Source of the DNA: Phycomyces nitens
Taxonomy: Eukaryota; Mucoromycota; Mucoromycetes; Mucorales; Phycomycetaceae
DNA length: 64,000 bases
NCBI GenBank assembly: GCA_022702545.1
Contig: JAHRBC010000003.1
Span: forward strand, 7,626,001 to 7,690,000
Direction: 5' to 3'
A program made the position numbers and the translations under genes. The notes under the pieces are model-generated. The model worked only from the letters and a program-made list of their open reading frames with translations, made no database searches and was not told the origin of the DNA. This document shows, in pieces, positions 21,275 to 31,939 of the stretch (the stretch's first letter is position 1; each line of letters starts with the position of its first letter).

Positions 21275-21720
21275 TTCCTTTAGTGGTTTTATCTTTGCTT
21301 TGGTCCTCTCCTTTGAAATAAAATCAAATAACTCTCCATCACGTAAGATTGCCACCTTAATAAATGCCCAATTGGCATCTTGTATACCACATCTTCAGCT
21401 CTGTTGTTTTTAATCTAGGAATGAAACACACATCTCGCCCTTTTTCAAGCACCAAAAAAAATGAAATTTTTTTATAGCTGTATTACGCCGAGGTTAGTTT
21501 ATATTTCTTTTCTTTTCTTTGCTCTACTTTTTTGAAGTAAAACTAAATGACCCTACCTTATGTAAGGTTGTCAATGACATAAACATCCAATTGGAATCTT
21601 GTATACCACATCTTCAGCTCTGCTATCTTTAATCAAGGAATGAAATACTCATCTCATAATTTTTCAGACACTAAAAAAAGGTGAAAATTTTTTACAGCTA
21701 TATTACACTAAAGTTTGTCG
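21275..21720. repeat. Tandem duplication of a roughly 230-bp unit
   Basis: Two imperfect copies (about 21335-21500 and 21555-21715) share GTATACCACATCTTCAGCTC, an AATTGGNATCTTG stretch and an ending with TATAGCTGTATTAC or a close variant. They lie in the right half of the CACTA element at 15360-22563, with no coding capacity. Confidence 0.65.
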
Positions 21721-22399
21721 TTCCCCACCTCCCCACCTGGGAATCTCTGTAGAATATGCATATTGTTTTCTTAATGATGTACTCATTCTGCCAACTACCA
21801 TTATATTTGAATTAGTTTTAAATCTTATGAGCTGACTTTACAGCAATATATTTTCTATGGTAAGAATATTATAATATGTTTACACTCTTTAATTAATCAT
21901 ATTGCACATTCTCTATTCTCTTTCTACTGCATCTAGTATTTACATCTGTACGTTTCATATAGTGGCATTAATTCAAGAGATGCTTGGTATACCGATTAAC
22001 AAGCACAATATATACTGGTATGCTATCCAAAACAATATGCTCGGTTTATTTGATCACTTCATTCTCTGACCACAATATCTTTATAGCAATTGATGAAGAC
22101 CAAAGGCCTTCCAAGTCATAACAACATGTTGTTGGCATCGTGTATAGATTGAGTAAAAGGTTTGTACCATATACGTTTTATAATATTAAATAGTATTTGC
22201 TTTTGGTATGTTTCTATATTATTATTATATATATTTTAATATTATTTGAAATAAATCAAAATTATAATAAAAAATAAATCATTATTTCAAATAAATGGCA
22301 GTAAAAAAAGAATGGGTGCTAGTATATAAAGTAATATAAAAGAGAGGCTGTAGTATATAAAGAAACAATTTTGGTTGGATAAAAAAAATGGTAGCTGTG

Positions 22400-22563
22400 C
22401 CTATTCCTGCCTCATAACTACCCTTTTTTTCGCACTAAAAAAACGGTAACAGCTACCAAAATCGCCTTATACAGAGTCTTTACTACCGTTTTTTTTTTGG
22501 TAGGAAAAAACGGTAGTAATGCTACCAAAACGGTAGTTAGCTACTGTTTTTTCTGCCATAGTG
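22400..22563. repeat. Right terminal arm with inverted ACGGTAG motifs
   Basis: Repeated AAAACGGTAG and CTACC(A/G)TTTT motifs in both orientations up to the terminal CCATAGTG. They can pair into several hairpins and resemble the subterminal repeats of CACTA elements, which bind the transposition proteins. Confidence 0.65.
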
Positions 22564-22566
22564 ATA

Positions 22567-23545
22567 ATTCCTCAGAAAAAATTAAAATAATCAGCCAATC
22601 AGAAAAATAGGTGATCTATTGGCTCAGACTATGGAAAAATTTCTAAATATGAGTGTTGTGGGTAGAGTAAAAATAGGAAAGATATGAAAGAATTTGTGAG
22701 AACTTGTGTAGGGTGTTTATTCAAAAGAAAAAGGTTATGTTTCTACACAGAACTAACTACTGATATTTATATGTTTTCTGATTTATAATTCAGTATATGC
22801 TTTGGTAATATTTATCACAATGAGTCATCTTCCAGGAGTATTGTCTTTCTGGAAAGATCCAGAGAGACCTATTGATATGATACTTCTCCAGTCAGATCAG
22901 CCAGAGAGCTTTGGTAAAGAATAGCATTTATGCTATTGTGAAATGGTTATACGCAGTATTACCATTTGGTACAACGATTGCCAGGATTACCAAATCCAAT
23001 ATTTCAATTTACACACAATATATATTTTAGTCAACTTTTAACTTTCCTCTTTTCTTCACCCTTCTTAACTTTCATACGTATTCTCATCAAATCTTTCATA
23101 ACCAACGATCTCTATTTCGGTAGGAAATCCATAGTATTTTATCTTTATTTTTATCTAACTGTTTCTTCAGTTGGTTTTTATTTTTATAATAAACAAAGAG
23201 TTATGTATCAATTGGTAATATTTTAATATTCCGACCCAGATACTTGGGTAATGTTTTAGAATTATTAATTCATTGTAGTTGTAGTCTCTCAATTAAGTAT
23301 TCATATAATAAACGAAATATGTAGATGGAATATGATGATGCCATTAGATAAATATGTGTATATCTGTCTATCCCATATTATGGTGATAACAATAATAATA
23401 ATAAATAATAATCAATTATGTGTATGATGATCTGTATATTGGATAATCTCATAAAGGCAGATCTGTTTGACTGGAATAGCCGAGGATATTATTTTATCCT
23501 TTAGTCTTACTCTCAGATTCAGCAGTGATCAATACTCATTTACAA
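22567..23545. other. No clear gene; one orphan exon-like stretch
   Basis: AT-rich. An open stretch from ATG 22820 to a GTAAAG donor-like site at 22914 (about 31 codons, MSHLPGVLSFWKDPERP...) looks like a first exon, but no continuation was found. Nothing else was recognised. Confidence 0.3.
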
Positions 23546-24440
23546 CAATGTTTATTGATTGATTTTTTGGTCTCTTATATAGACTTCGTAAAATATTACT
23601 TTGTAGGTAAATATGAATTGATTAATAATGGATTGCATAAAATAGGTGTGTGAATGAGAAATAGAACGGTAATATAAGATAATGGATAAGGATAATGAGA
23701 GATTGTGTAAAATGTAAAATGGTAAGACAAGACAGAGGTATGAAAAATATGAGAAAACAAAATATGCAGTAAAGGTGATAATGTAAAAATGGGTGACAAT
23801 AATGATAAAGAAAATATAGATATGTGAGAAAAATGTAGAGTGATGATAAGGATAGATGCACACAGACAGGAACATGGGGAAAGAGAAAATGAGATAGATG
23901 ACAAAAAAGTGGACACAAGAATGAGGATTGAAATACAGATAATGGGAAATAAAGATGGAAATATAAAGAGGTATATGGATGAAAAGGTGACTTGCGATGC
24001 GATATGAGTGACGTTGCCATATTGACTGGACACGACGTCACTCTTTCTGGAAAGGTGGTCTGGAAAAGGATGACGTTGCTTGCAAAAGTGGGCGAAGCTT
24101 GAAAAACTACAACACCCGTGTCAAAAATGACGCATGTTGAGTTTGTTGTAAGTGAAAACAAGTCAGAAAAATATAGTAAATTGAATACCTCACGTTGACA
24201 ATAATGAGGGCGCAATAAAGAATGAATATAACAGGGGTAGAACTGCAATTCAAAGACAGCAAGAGGACAAAAAGAAGAGAAAATGAAGAAAATAGAAAGA
24301 GATATATGAACTTTGCTCGGGACAGTTAGATATATTCTTGACAGCAATGGATACAAGGGATAGGAATACAAATGGAGAGAGAGAACTAGATAATTTTGCT
24401 CAGGACAATTAATCAAGTTGACAGCAAGGTACTGGGAAGT
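23546..24440 (-). repeat. Reverse-oriented LTR-like unit A
   Basis: Begins near TTTATTGATTGATTTTTTGG and continues with TCTTATATAGACTTCGTAAAA, which recurs at about 24592. Near 24005-24135 there is a cluster of TGACG motifs and the palindrome-like ACCCGTGTCAAAAATGACGC. The end near 24395-24436 has TTTTGCTCAGGACAATTAAT. The layout suggests the reverse complement of a roughly 0.9-kb LTR, but termini and target duplications were not resolved. Long minus-strand frames here are low-complexity and not coding. Confidence 0.5.
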
Positions 24441-25092
24441 TACAAAATCAAGAAAAAGGGAAAAGGATGAAAAGAAAAATCAATCTTAGCACAAAGTATG
24501 TTTAGGAATTTCTATACAAGACAATTCACTAATTCAGGGACGGAAAATAAGAGAGAGATAACTGATAATTTTTATTGATTGAAATTTTGGTCTCTTATAT
24601 AGACTTCGTAAAATGTTACTTAGTGATAAATGATGAATTGATTAATAATAAAATATAGAAATTGGGTGTGTGAATGAAAGGTAGAACAGTATATGAGATA
24701 ATGGATAAGGATAATAATGACCTTGGGGGGAGAGGTATGAGATGATAAGACAAAATAAGATATGATAGTATGAGAAAATAGGATATACAGGGAAGGTGAT
24801 AATATAAAAATAGATGACAAATATGATAAAAAAAATGAAATATAAAAATATGCAAAGACAATGTAGATATGAAGTATGAAGATATGAATAACAGTAATAT
24901 GATAAAGTGAGCAGTGTGAGAGAAAGATAGAGATATGAAGGGGTATGAATAAAATGAAATGCCGATGTGCGAGAGAGTGTAAAGAGGTAGATAACATGAA
25001 GAGAAAGATAAGTGCGCACAGACAGCAACGTGGGGAGAAGGGAAGGGAAGATAGATGACAAAAATAGTGTACAATGGATAAATGTGGAAATG

Positions 25093-27546
25093 ACATCTCC
25101 TTATTTTTCCTCGATCACTATCTGAATTTCAATGAATAGTGGCTTTTTCAGAGGAGGCTTGGCTGAGTACCTAGTTATTTTTTCTCAATTTATTTTTTAT
25201 ATTTTTCTTTCTCGAATTATTTATTCAAAAATGTCTACCAACACCATTATCTATAACATCTCAAACATTCAAAATGCTTTAATCAACTCCTCCATTGAAG
25301 GCATTAAGATGCTTCCTTTGAATACAACAATCTCAGTAAAAGCAAATGAATAGGAGCAGTGTCTTAGCCGAATGAATACACTGTGCTCAACAAAGTGGAT
25401 AGTAAATAGAAAACTTACGGATCCAACCTTGGTCTTTGGAGAGACAAAGCAATGCCATTGTGCTGGAAAATACCAGTCTAAGCGACAAGTCCGTCTAGCA
25501 CAAAAAGATACAAAGACATGTGGTTGTACAGCTGCTTTGAGAATCAAGCAGTTTAACAATACTTCGATTGTTACCTTTTGTATGACAAAAGATCATACCA
25601 ATCATGTTCCTGGAGAGAGCCAGGAAATAAGAACCTTGCCTTTGCCTTCTGAGGCAATCAGAATTATTGAGGATCAGTTGAGAAGTGGAAGCAACTGTAG
25701 AAATACAAGGATATCCACACTTAGACAGATTGAAAACTGGGGTGTTGGTACCAGAAAGCCTAATTATGAAGAAATTTATAATAGAATGAGAAAGGTTTGT
25801 TAATAATAGCCCATACAAGAGGTTAGATTTAATGATATTTATACAAAATATAGATGAAGACATTGCTCTATATGTTTGATTCAGATGAAAACACTTCAGT
25901 AGCAATCTGGTTAAATGAAAAGCTTCTTTCTCAGAGCTATACAGTTTTTACTGGAAACATTTCCCTGTACTCTAGTAATCAGAATCTCTTTGCTTTTGGG
26001 TTCCAATCACCCACACAAGTAACCATAATGAGCATGTGCCAGTCTTTTTGCCTCGACGCCACACATGGTATTTCATCAAGAAGTATGGAAGTCATGTATT
26101 CCTTGGTTACCAGACATCCACAAACTGGTAAAGGCTACCCTGTTGCATACATGGTGACAAATGACCAGACAGTTGGACCAATCAACCAATGGCTTGTGCA
26201 TCTTCGTCAAAGCAGTAACTTTTCACCACTCAATATCACAATTGATTGCTGTATTGCTGAAGTCAATGCAATTAAAGCAGCATTACCTCAGACAACAATT
26301 CACTACTGTGAATTCCATGTTCTTCGTGCCTGGCAGAACAATTTGGATAGTAAGGTCAAGTTGGATGGCTCGTATACAACACAACAGCTTGGATCATACA
26401 AAAGACAACTGAAGACCGATCTGAAAGACATACTTGTTGAGTCAGATGAAACAGTTTTTTTGACGAAAATTGCTGCTTTCAAACAAAATATCCAAAGTCA
26501 ACCCGAATTTCTTCATTACTTTGAAAGAAAATGGACAGCCACTGAAGAATTGTTGAGGAGATGGGGACGCCCTTACGTTCACGAACAGCACCAGAGATAT
26601 TTAACCAACAACTATATTGAATCGTAGCATAATCAGTTGAAGGTTATTTACTTTAATCGTGCCAGAATCAGAAGATTTGATCGCCTCATCTTCATCTTGA
26701 CCAACGATGTTGAGTTCTTCTATGGACAAGAGGTTGAATGCTTACACTTCAACAATGGAAGAATGGGTCCTGTTGAGAACGAGCTCACAAAAAACCCCTT
26801 TGCTGCCTCCCAGATTCAAGATGACATACTCCCTTCTATGATCATAAACCCTTTGGGTGGGATTAGTAATAGTATGGATGATTCTAATGGTAAGTGGCAA
26901 ATCTGGTCATTTTCATCAGAGTCTATATGGTATACAATCATAATTTCGAGCAATTTGATCCAAAAATGTTCATGCCCAAGCTTTTTCCGTCGGCAAATAC
27001 CATGCCAGCATATGTTTTTGCTGAAAAAATATAGTAAAGTTGCATTGGGATACATTGAACAGCAAGAACAAACCCGTATAAACTTGCAACAACAAAGCCA
27101 GACGTCTGAAAGTACGGAAACTGCAGTAGACCAAGCAATTGAGACAAGTAGTAATGTGAATGATGACAAAGCCGACAATGTCAACTCTATCTTTCAGCGT
27201 GCTATAACTAGTTCAGCAATATGGCACCATCAACAAGAAGATTTGGAGACATTGAGAAGAATCCCAAGGGTAGATCTTGAAAAAGTAGAGATGATGACTA
27301 GATTGCTAATGGATGCAATGAAGCATTTTGATGATTTGAAAAATGCAAATCCTTCATACTTTAGAAATATAAATACCCAACGATAATAAAATCAATTCTA
27401 TAATATAATAATAAAAACGTTTATTTTGAAAGAGGTATATGAATAAATATAAATAATAATATAAGAATTTGAAAAAGTAAACACTGTCACACGTTCCTAT
27501 TATTCCTCGAAATTCAGATAGCGATTGAGGAAAAATAAGGAGATGC
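25093..27546 (+). mobile_element. MULE with TIRs and 8-bp target duplication
   Basis: 2454 bp. The TIRs of about 40-45 bp (25093-25136, 27503-27546) share CATCTCCTTATTTTTCCTC and a TATCTGAATTTC block with few mismatches. The target duplication TGGAAATG is at 25085-25092 and 27547-27554. It holds one transposase gene broken only by nonsense codons, so it is quite young. Confidence 0.88.
25231..27386 (+). pseudogene. MULE transposase with SWIM finger, two nonsense codons
   Basis: ATG 25231 (MSTNTIIYNI). Two exons, 25231-25794 and 25854-27386, with a 59-bp intron (GTTTGT...TAG), phase 0. The N-terminal part has paired Cys (CHCAGKY, TCGCTAALRI and a later HTNH), a FLYWCH/FAR1-like zinc-binding look. 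The catalytic part has SFCLDATHGI (first Asp), TIDCCIAEVNA (second Asp) and IHYCEFHVLRAW. The Glu is in NNYIES, directly followed by TAG at 26625-26627 where related proteins have Trp (IESWHNQLK). A SWIM finger CSCPSFFRRQIPCQHMF is at about 26970-27020. The other stop is TAG at 25351-25353. Both stops are consistent with G-to-A or C-to-T changes. Otherwise full length. Confidence 0.86.
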
Positions 27547-27899
27547 TGGAAATGGATAGGAGGGGTTTGAAATGAGAGCGAGGGTGACAAATATGGGAAA
27601 TCAAAGAAGTGCAGAAAAAGGGGAGATATGAGAAATAAGGTGAATTGCAAATGGAGAAAGGTGACGTTGCCAAGTTGATCAGGATGCTACGTCACACTTT
27701 CTAGCAGAGAAAGCCTTGGAAAAGTCACATGAAATGGAGAGAAGTGGATGAAGCTGGAAACCCTACAACACCCATGTCAAAATGATGTGTGTGGTGCTTG
27801 GCGATGTGGTAGATGTCGATAAAGAAGAAATTGAATAAAGCAAATATAGAAATATAAAAGAATGAATAAAAGATATCGCCGGGTTTGAGGGTAATGGGT

Positions 27900-28932
27900 T
27901 CAAAATAGGGTAAAAAGTGAGTGTCTATTCTACAAGAACACTCTAAATACGAATAACAAGGGGGTTAAGTTCTCTATTCCACAAGAGAGACTTAATAAAA
28001 TGATATAAGGAAATAACTAAACTCAAGTGAGAACAATTAAGATACAACAATCAAAATACAAAGAGGGGTACAAATAATATAATCAAAACCAATCCACTGC
28101 AGGGACTTGGTTAAAACAAAAAGATAATAAACGGAAAATTGACAAGAGAAATAGCAACTGTGTGCCTCAAAAACTTGTAGTCAGAATATAAGACAGATGA
28201 TAATCCTTGTTTATTGAAAGAATTCAAAGGGGTATTTATACTACTTTGTAGATAAACGATATTGAACAATTCTACTTAGATGATGTAAATTGTTATAAGA
28301 AAATGGGCTAAGAGACATCAGTGACTATTGTATAATGCTCGGTTAAAAGAAAATGAGAAGTGTCTTTGACAATTTTGGTAAAGGACAACCTTCAAGGAAA
28401 ACTAAAGAGAAAAATGAAATAATGTAAAAAGGATTTCTAAACTAAATTGATGTTCTTTACTGAAAGTGTTAAGAACAGAGCAATGGAAAAATGTAATAAA
28501 ATAATTGACTAATTTTTAGTCGAAGAAAATAGTACTTGAGAAATTTGACTAAGCCAACATCCTCTTTAACAAAAATGGGATGGACAAGAAAACAGGAGAA
28601 AAAGGAAAAAGGAGTGAAATCATCGCAATCGTTGGGCCGCCGTCGGTGTTACAAATACATTCCTGCCGGAAAGACCTCGAGTTTGGTACACGTCATGGAC
28701 CGGGAAGGGGTTTGGTCTGGGCAAGTGCAAAGAGCCAACAAAACCACAATGCAACATGTCAAAAATGACGCGTGATGTGTTTGTATGGTTGTGTATGATA
28801 ACTGAACGGGCGACAAATAAAATATATAAAAGAAACAATGAAAGAACCAGTAAAAGACTAACGAAACTCAACAGAAATATCCCCAAAATGACCGGGCAAA
28901 ATATAACTGCTCTTCAGAGATTGAGAGCTTAA
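27900..28932 (-). repeat. LTR-like repeat field, no gene
   Basis: AT-rich, purine-biased repeats. A TTGTTTATTGAAAG block with TATTTATACTACTTTG near 28205-28245 looks like the start of another reverse LTR-like unit. AACATGTCAAAAATGACGCG at about 28751-28770 is the shared palindromic motif, and ACTGCTCTTCAGAGAT at about 28907 is shared with 29848. Confidence 0.45.
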
Positions 28933-29219
28933 TGTCAGGAACCGATCTAGGCAAAGGCAAGAACAGAGAAAACAGGCAGAGAGTTTGAAGATAGATTCCT
29001 TTAATAAAGATGTTGTTCGCTTGATCCTTCTATGATCAAGCTCTAGGGGTATTTATATGAATATTTCTAGCTAATGTCTACTAAGATAATTATAATGATT
29101 GGTTCTATGGAGTGTCTTTACAAGGAAAGCAAGGGAAGAATACTATTGGTCTTAGAGGTGCAATGTCCAGATCTGGTTATAATTGGTCAATCAATTTTAC
29201 CAATAAGATGTTTCTTACA
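28933..29219 (-). mobile_element. Solo LTR (TGTAAG...CTGACA family), reverse orientation
   Basis: 287 bp from TGTCAGGAACC to TTTCTTACA, homologous in reverse to 15021-15306. A perfect 5-bp target duplication CTTAA is at 28928-28932 and 29220-29224. Confidence 0.88.
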
Positions 29220-29224
29220 CTTAA

Positions 29225-30900
29225 ACTTAAAAGAATAAAATAACTGTAAAATTGATCGTAAAACTGACTCCTGTTTATTCATTGGAAAAGAATGTCTTTT
29301 ATAGACAAAGAAAATAACTAAAAGAATAACCGAAAATGAAATAATAAAATAATAAAATGATGCCATCAAGGCCAAAGGAAAAATATAATAAAAATATACT
29401 ATAACATAGTAAAGAAATGAGTAAGACAAAGAAGTAGGGGAAATAAACTAAAGAAGTACAGAATGGTGCAATCCTGCAAGAAAGTGAGAAAGGATTCACA
29501 AAGGAAATATAAAAGGAAAGATTATAAAAAAAGGAAATAATAAAATGTGATAAAATAAAATAAAGAAACTTGAGGATCGGCCATCCTTACTTGGCTCGGA
29601 CTTCTTCTTCGGACTGGTCCAGCCTCCGACCCCTCCTAAGCCTGTTCCGGGCCCTTGGTCCGGATTTATGGTCAAAACCAAACCTGCCCACAACACACGT
29701 CTCAAAAATGACGCGTGATGTGTGTATACGGTTGTGTATAGTGACGAACGATGGCAAATAATAAAACAATAATAAAGATAAAGAAAATGACTAACGAAAC
29801 TCAACAGTATATTCCCAAAATGTAACTGGGCAAAATATCACTGCTCTTCAGAGATCGAAAAGTACAAATAAAATAAAATAGAACCGGTATTAAACCCAGC
29901 AAAAGATATGTTTTATTGATTGAAAACTGAATGTCTTTTATAGACATTCAGAATTGAAAAAGAATAACCAAAAATAATAAAATAACTGGATGGAATTGTG
30001 CCATTGCAGTCAATGTAAAACGAAGAATAAAGAAATAAGTGAATAAAATGATGCAATTCTAGACCAGTGTGATAAAGTATAGTGTGATATTTGGTAGTAG
30101 AAAAGGGACGGTGGATACTTTGAGACTCTTTATTGTGATTGAGAAAAAGTTAAAGTTATATCCCGTCCTTGATTCAAGAAGTGTGTTAACTTAGTATTTA
30201 TAATTATTGTTATAATTCTTATCAGCTTGGATATTCATTATCATAATAGCTGTGTTATTAGTTAATAGGTATTTTGGGACTTTGTCCCACAATAGATTGG
30301 GTATGGTATTTTCATATTTGGATAAGGATTTCTGGATGGTATAGTTTGTCTTGATTTTAGATAATCCAGCTATCTGGGTTTATATATCACTTTTCTCTGA
30401 TATACCATTATGCCAAATACAACATATAGTATAAAAATATTGTAAAAATAATAAAGGTAAAAATGGAAGAAGTACATTGTACAAAGACAATTGTTTAAAG
30501 AGGTGTTAAATGGTGCAATCCTGCAAGAAGGTGTCAAGGATTCACAAAAGAAATAGAAAAGGAAATAATATAAAAAAGAAAATAAATAAATGTGATAAAA
30601 TAAAAAATGGGAAAAGACTAGGAAGAAAGAAAAATATAGAAACTCGGGGATTGCCCTGCCAACGTCACCTCACCGGAAACCCGCCCAACTCACTCGGCTC
30701 GGACTTCTTACTTGGGCTAGCCCGGCCTCCGACACCTCCTACGTCTATGTCCGGGCCCTTGGTCCGGCTTCATGGTCGAAACCGAACCTGCCCACAACAC
30801 ACGTGTCAAAAATGACGCGTGTTGAGTTATGGTGTGTGGTGCAACAGGTCAGAATATATAAATAATATATATTGTATTCTTGTGATTTCGCTCAGGACAA
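29225..30900 (-). repeat. Tandem LTR-like units, no gene
   Basis: At least two related reverse-oriented units. Each begins with a TTTATT...ATTGAAAA-like and TGTCTTTTATAGAC block (29293, 29930) and contains a GC-rich GGGCCCTTGGTCCGG core (29648, 30756), followed by CACACG(T/C).TC plus AAAAATGACGCGTG (29695, 30798). Unit 1 ends with ACTCAACAGTATATTCCC and ACTGCTCTTCAGAGATCG. Unit 2 is interrupted by the solo LTR 30083-30424. Confidence 0.5.
30083..30424 (-). mobile_element. Solo LTR of the Ty3 chromovirus family, reverse orientation
   Basis: 342 bp, reverse complement of the LTRs at 45056 and 54079, from TGTGATATTTGG to GCCAAATACAACA. Perfect 5-bp target duplication TATAG at 30078-30082 and 30425-30429. 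Confidence 0.92.
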
Positions 30901-30949
30901 TCCAACAAGAAGAATTTGACAATCAGACGGGACTTGAAATAGATAAAGA

Positions 30950-31290
30950 CAGTAAACAGGCAAACGGACAGGCAAACGGACAGGTAAACGGACAACGGAC
31001 AAACGGACAAACGGACAAACGGACAAACGGACAAACGGACAAACGGACAAACGGACAAACGGACAAACGGACAAACGGACAAACGGACAAACGGACAAAC
31101 GGACAAACGGACAAACGGACAAACGGACAAACGGACAAACGGACAAACGGACAAACGGACAAACGGACAAACGGACAAACGGACAAACGGACAAACGGAC
31201 AAACGGACAAACGGACAAACGGACAAACGGACAAACGGACAAACGGACAAACGAACAAACAGACAAACAAACAAACAGACAACGGACAAC
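30950..31290. repeat. Minisatellite, 8-bp unit ACGGACAA
   Basis: About 30 near-perfect copies of ACGGACAA from roughly 30990 to 31250. They are preceded by 12-bp variants (GGCAAACGGACA) and followed by decaying AACAAACAG units. An 8-bp period gives open frames in all phases with an 8-residue repeat (GQTDKRTN), so the long frames on both strands here are artefacts. Confidence 0.9.
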
Positions 31291-31939
31291 AGACAAACGA
31301 TGAGACAGTACTTGTAGATCCTAACAGTGTGCAACTTAGTATTTCCCGCAGGACAATAGCTCAAGTTCAGGGATGATGTTCAAAAGAAATAGAGAGAAAA
31401 ACTGAATGTATTTTATTGAATAAAAAATGGAGCTCTTTTATACTAATTGACAACTGTGCACGTAGTGACAATCTAGATATAACTTATGCTGAATGATGAT
31501 TATCGAGAAGAGTGTACAGTTCTTCGGGCATAATCACAAAAGGAAATAATCGAAAGGAAAACAAAAAGGAAACTAAACATCAAGAGAGAAATGCACTATT
31601 GGGAAGTATACAAAAGGAGTAATATCAAGAAGTGCGAAAGGAACAAGTGCAATGCAGTGGGAAGCAAACGAAAAAGGAAATATAAATCAAAGGAAAAGAA
31701 AGGGGAAAACATTTAGAACTCAACGGGGCTGTTGACGTAGACAAATGATTCCAAGAGATCAGATCATGCCTTGCATGTCCCAAGGGAAGGTGACGTCTTC
31801 GACTGTCCCAAGGTAAAAACTTCAAAGTCACTAGTAAATTGAGGGTTGGTGGTCGTTGCTGGAACATTCTACAACACTTGTGTCAAGGTCCCCTCACTAA
31901 GCGAGACCACCAAACGAAAGACCAGATAATCAGAGAGTG
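31291..31939. other. LTR-like repeat remnant, no gene
   Basis: Another diverged reverse LTR-like unit. TTTTATTGAATAAAAAATGG at about 31411 and CTCTTTTATAC mark its start, and AACACTTGTGTCAAGG near 31870 is a diverged form of the shared palindrome. No coding frame. Confidence 0.4.

Larger units (their letters stand above)
15360..22563. mobile_element. CACTA-type element (CACTACGGCGG family) hosting a DIRS element
   Basis: Left end CACTACGGCGGAAGG at 15360; right end is the reverse complement of CACTATGGCAG at 22563. The 3-bp target duplication ATA is at 15357-15359 and 22564-22566. Without the DIRS insert (15659-19682) it is about 3.2 kb. The arms are rich in inverted ACGGTAG/CTACCGT motifs. 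The interior holds a decayed transposase on the minus strand. The same left arm recurs at 63335-64000 and, inverted, at 50870-51207. Confidence 0.82.
24570..27900 (-). repeat. Reverse-oriented LTR-like unit B, split by a MULE
   Basis: Starts like unit A (TTTTTATTGATTGAAATTTTGG, then the shared TATATAGACTTCGTAAAA), runs to 25092, and resumes at 27547. After 27660 it has GGTGACGTTGCCAAGTTGA and CTACGTCACACTTTCT, then CAACACCCATGTCAAAATGA, in the same order as unit A. Removing the MULE gives a unit of about 0.9 kb. Confidence 0.5.

Noticed and set aside
22820..22914. A gene starting MSHLPGVLSFWK
   Set aside because: Only one exon-like stretch; no downstream exon or domain. Mentioned only as an orphan.
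23552..25096. Long minus-strand frames rich in Ser, Leu, Phe and Tyr
   Set aside because: They come from purine-biased low-complexity DNA in LTR-like repeats and have no domain or consistent start.
30950..31290. CRISPR array or telomere repeat
   Set aside because: There are no spacers, and the 8-bp unit does not match known fungal telomere repeats (TTAGGG-like).
30819..31376. Long open frames on both strands over the ACGGACAA repeat
   Set aside because: An 8-bp repeat without stop codons opens every frame; the residue pattern is pure repeat.
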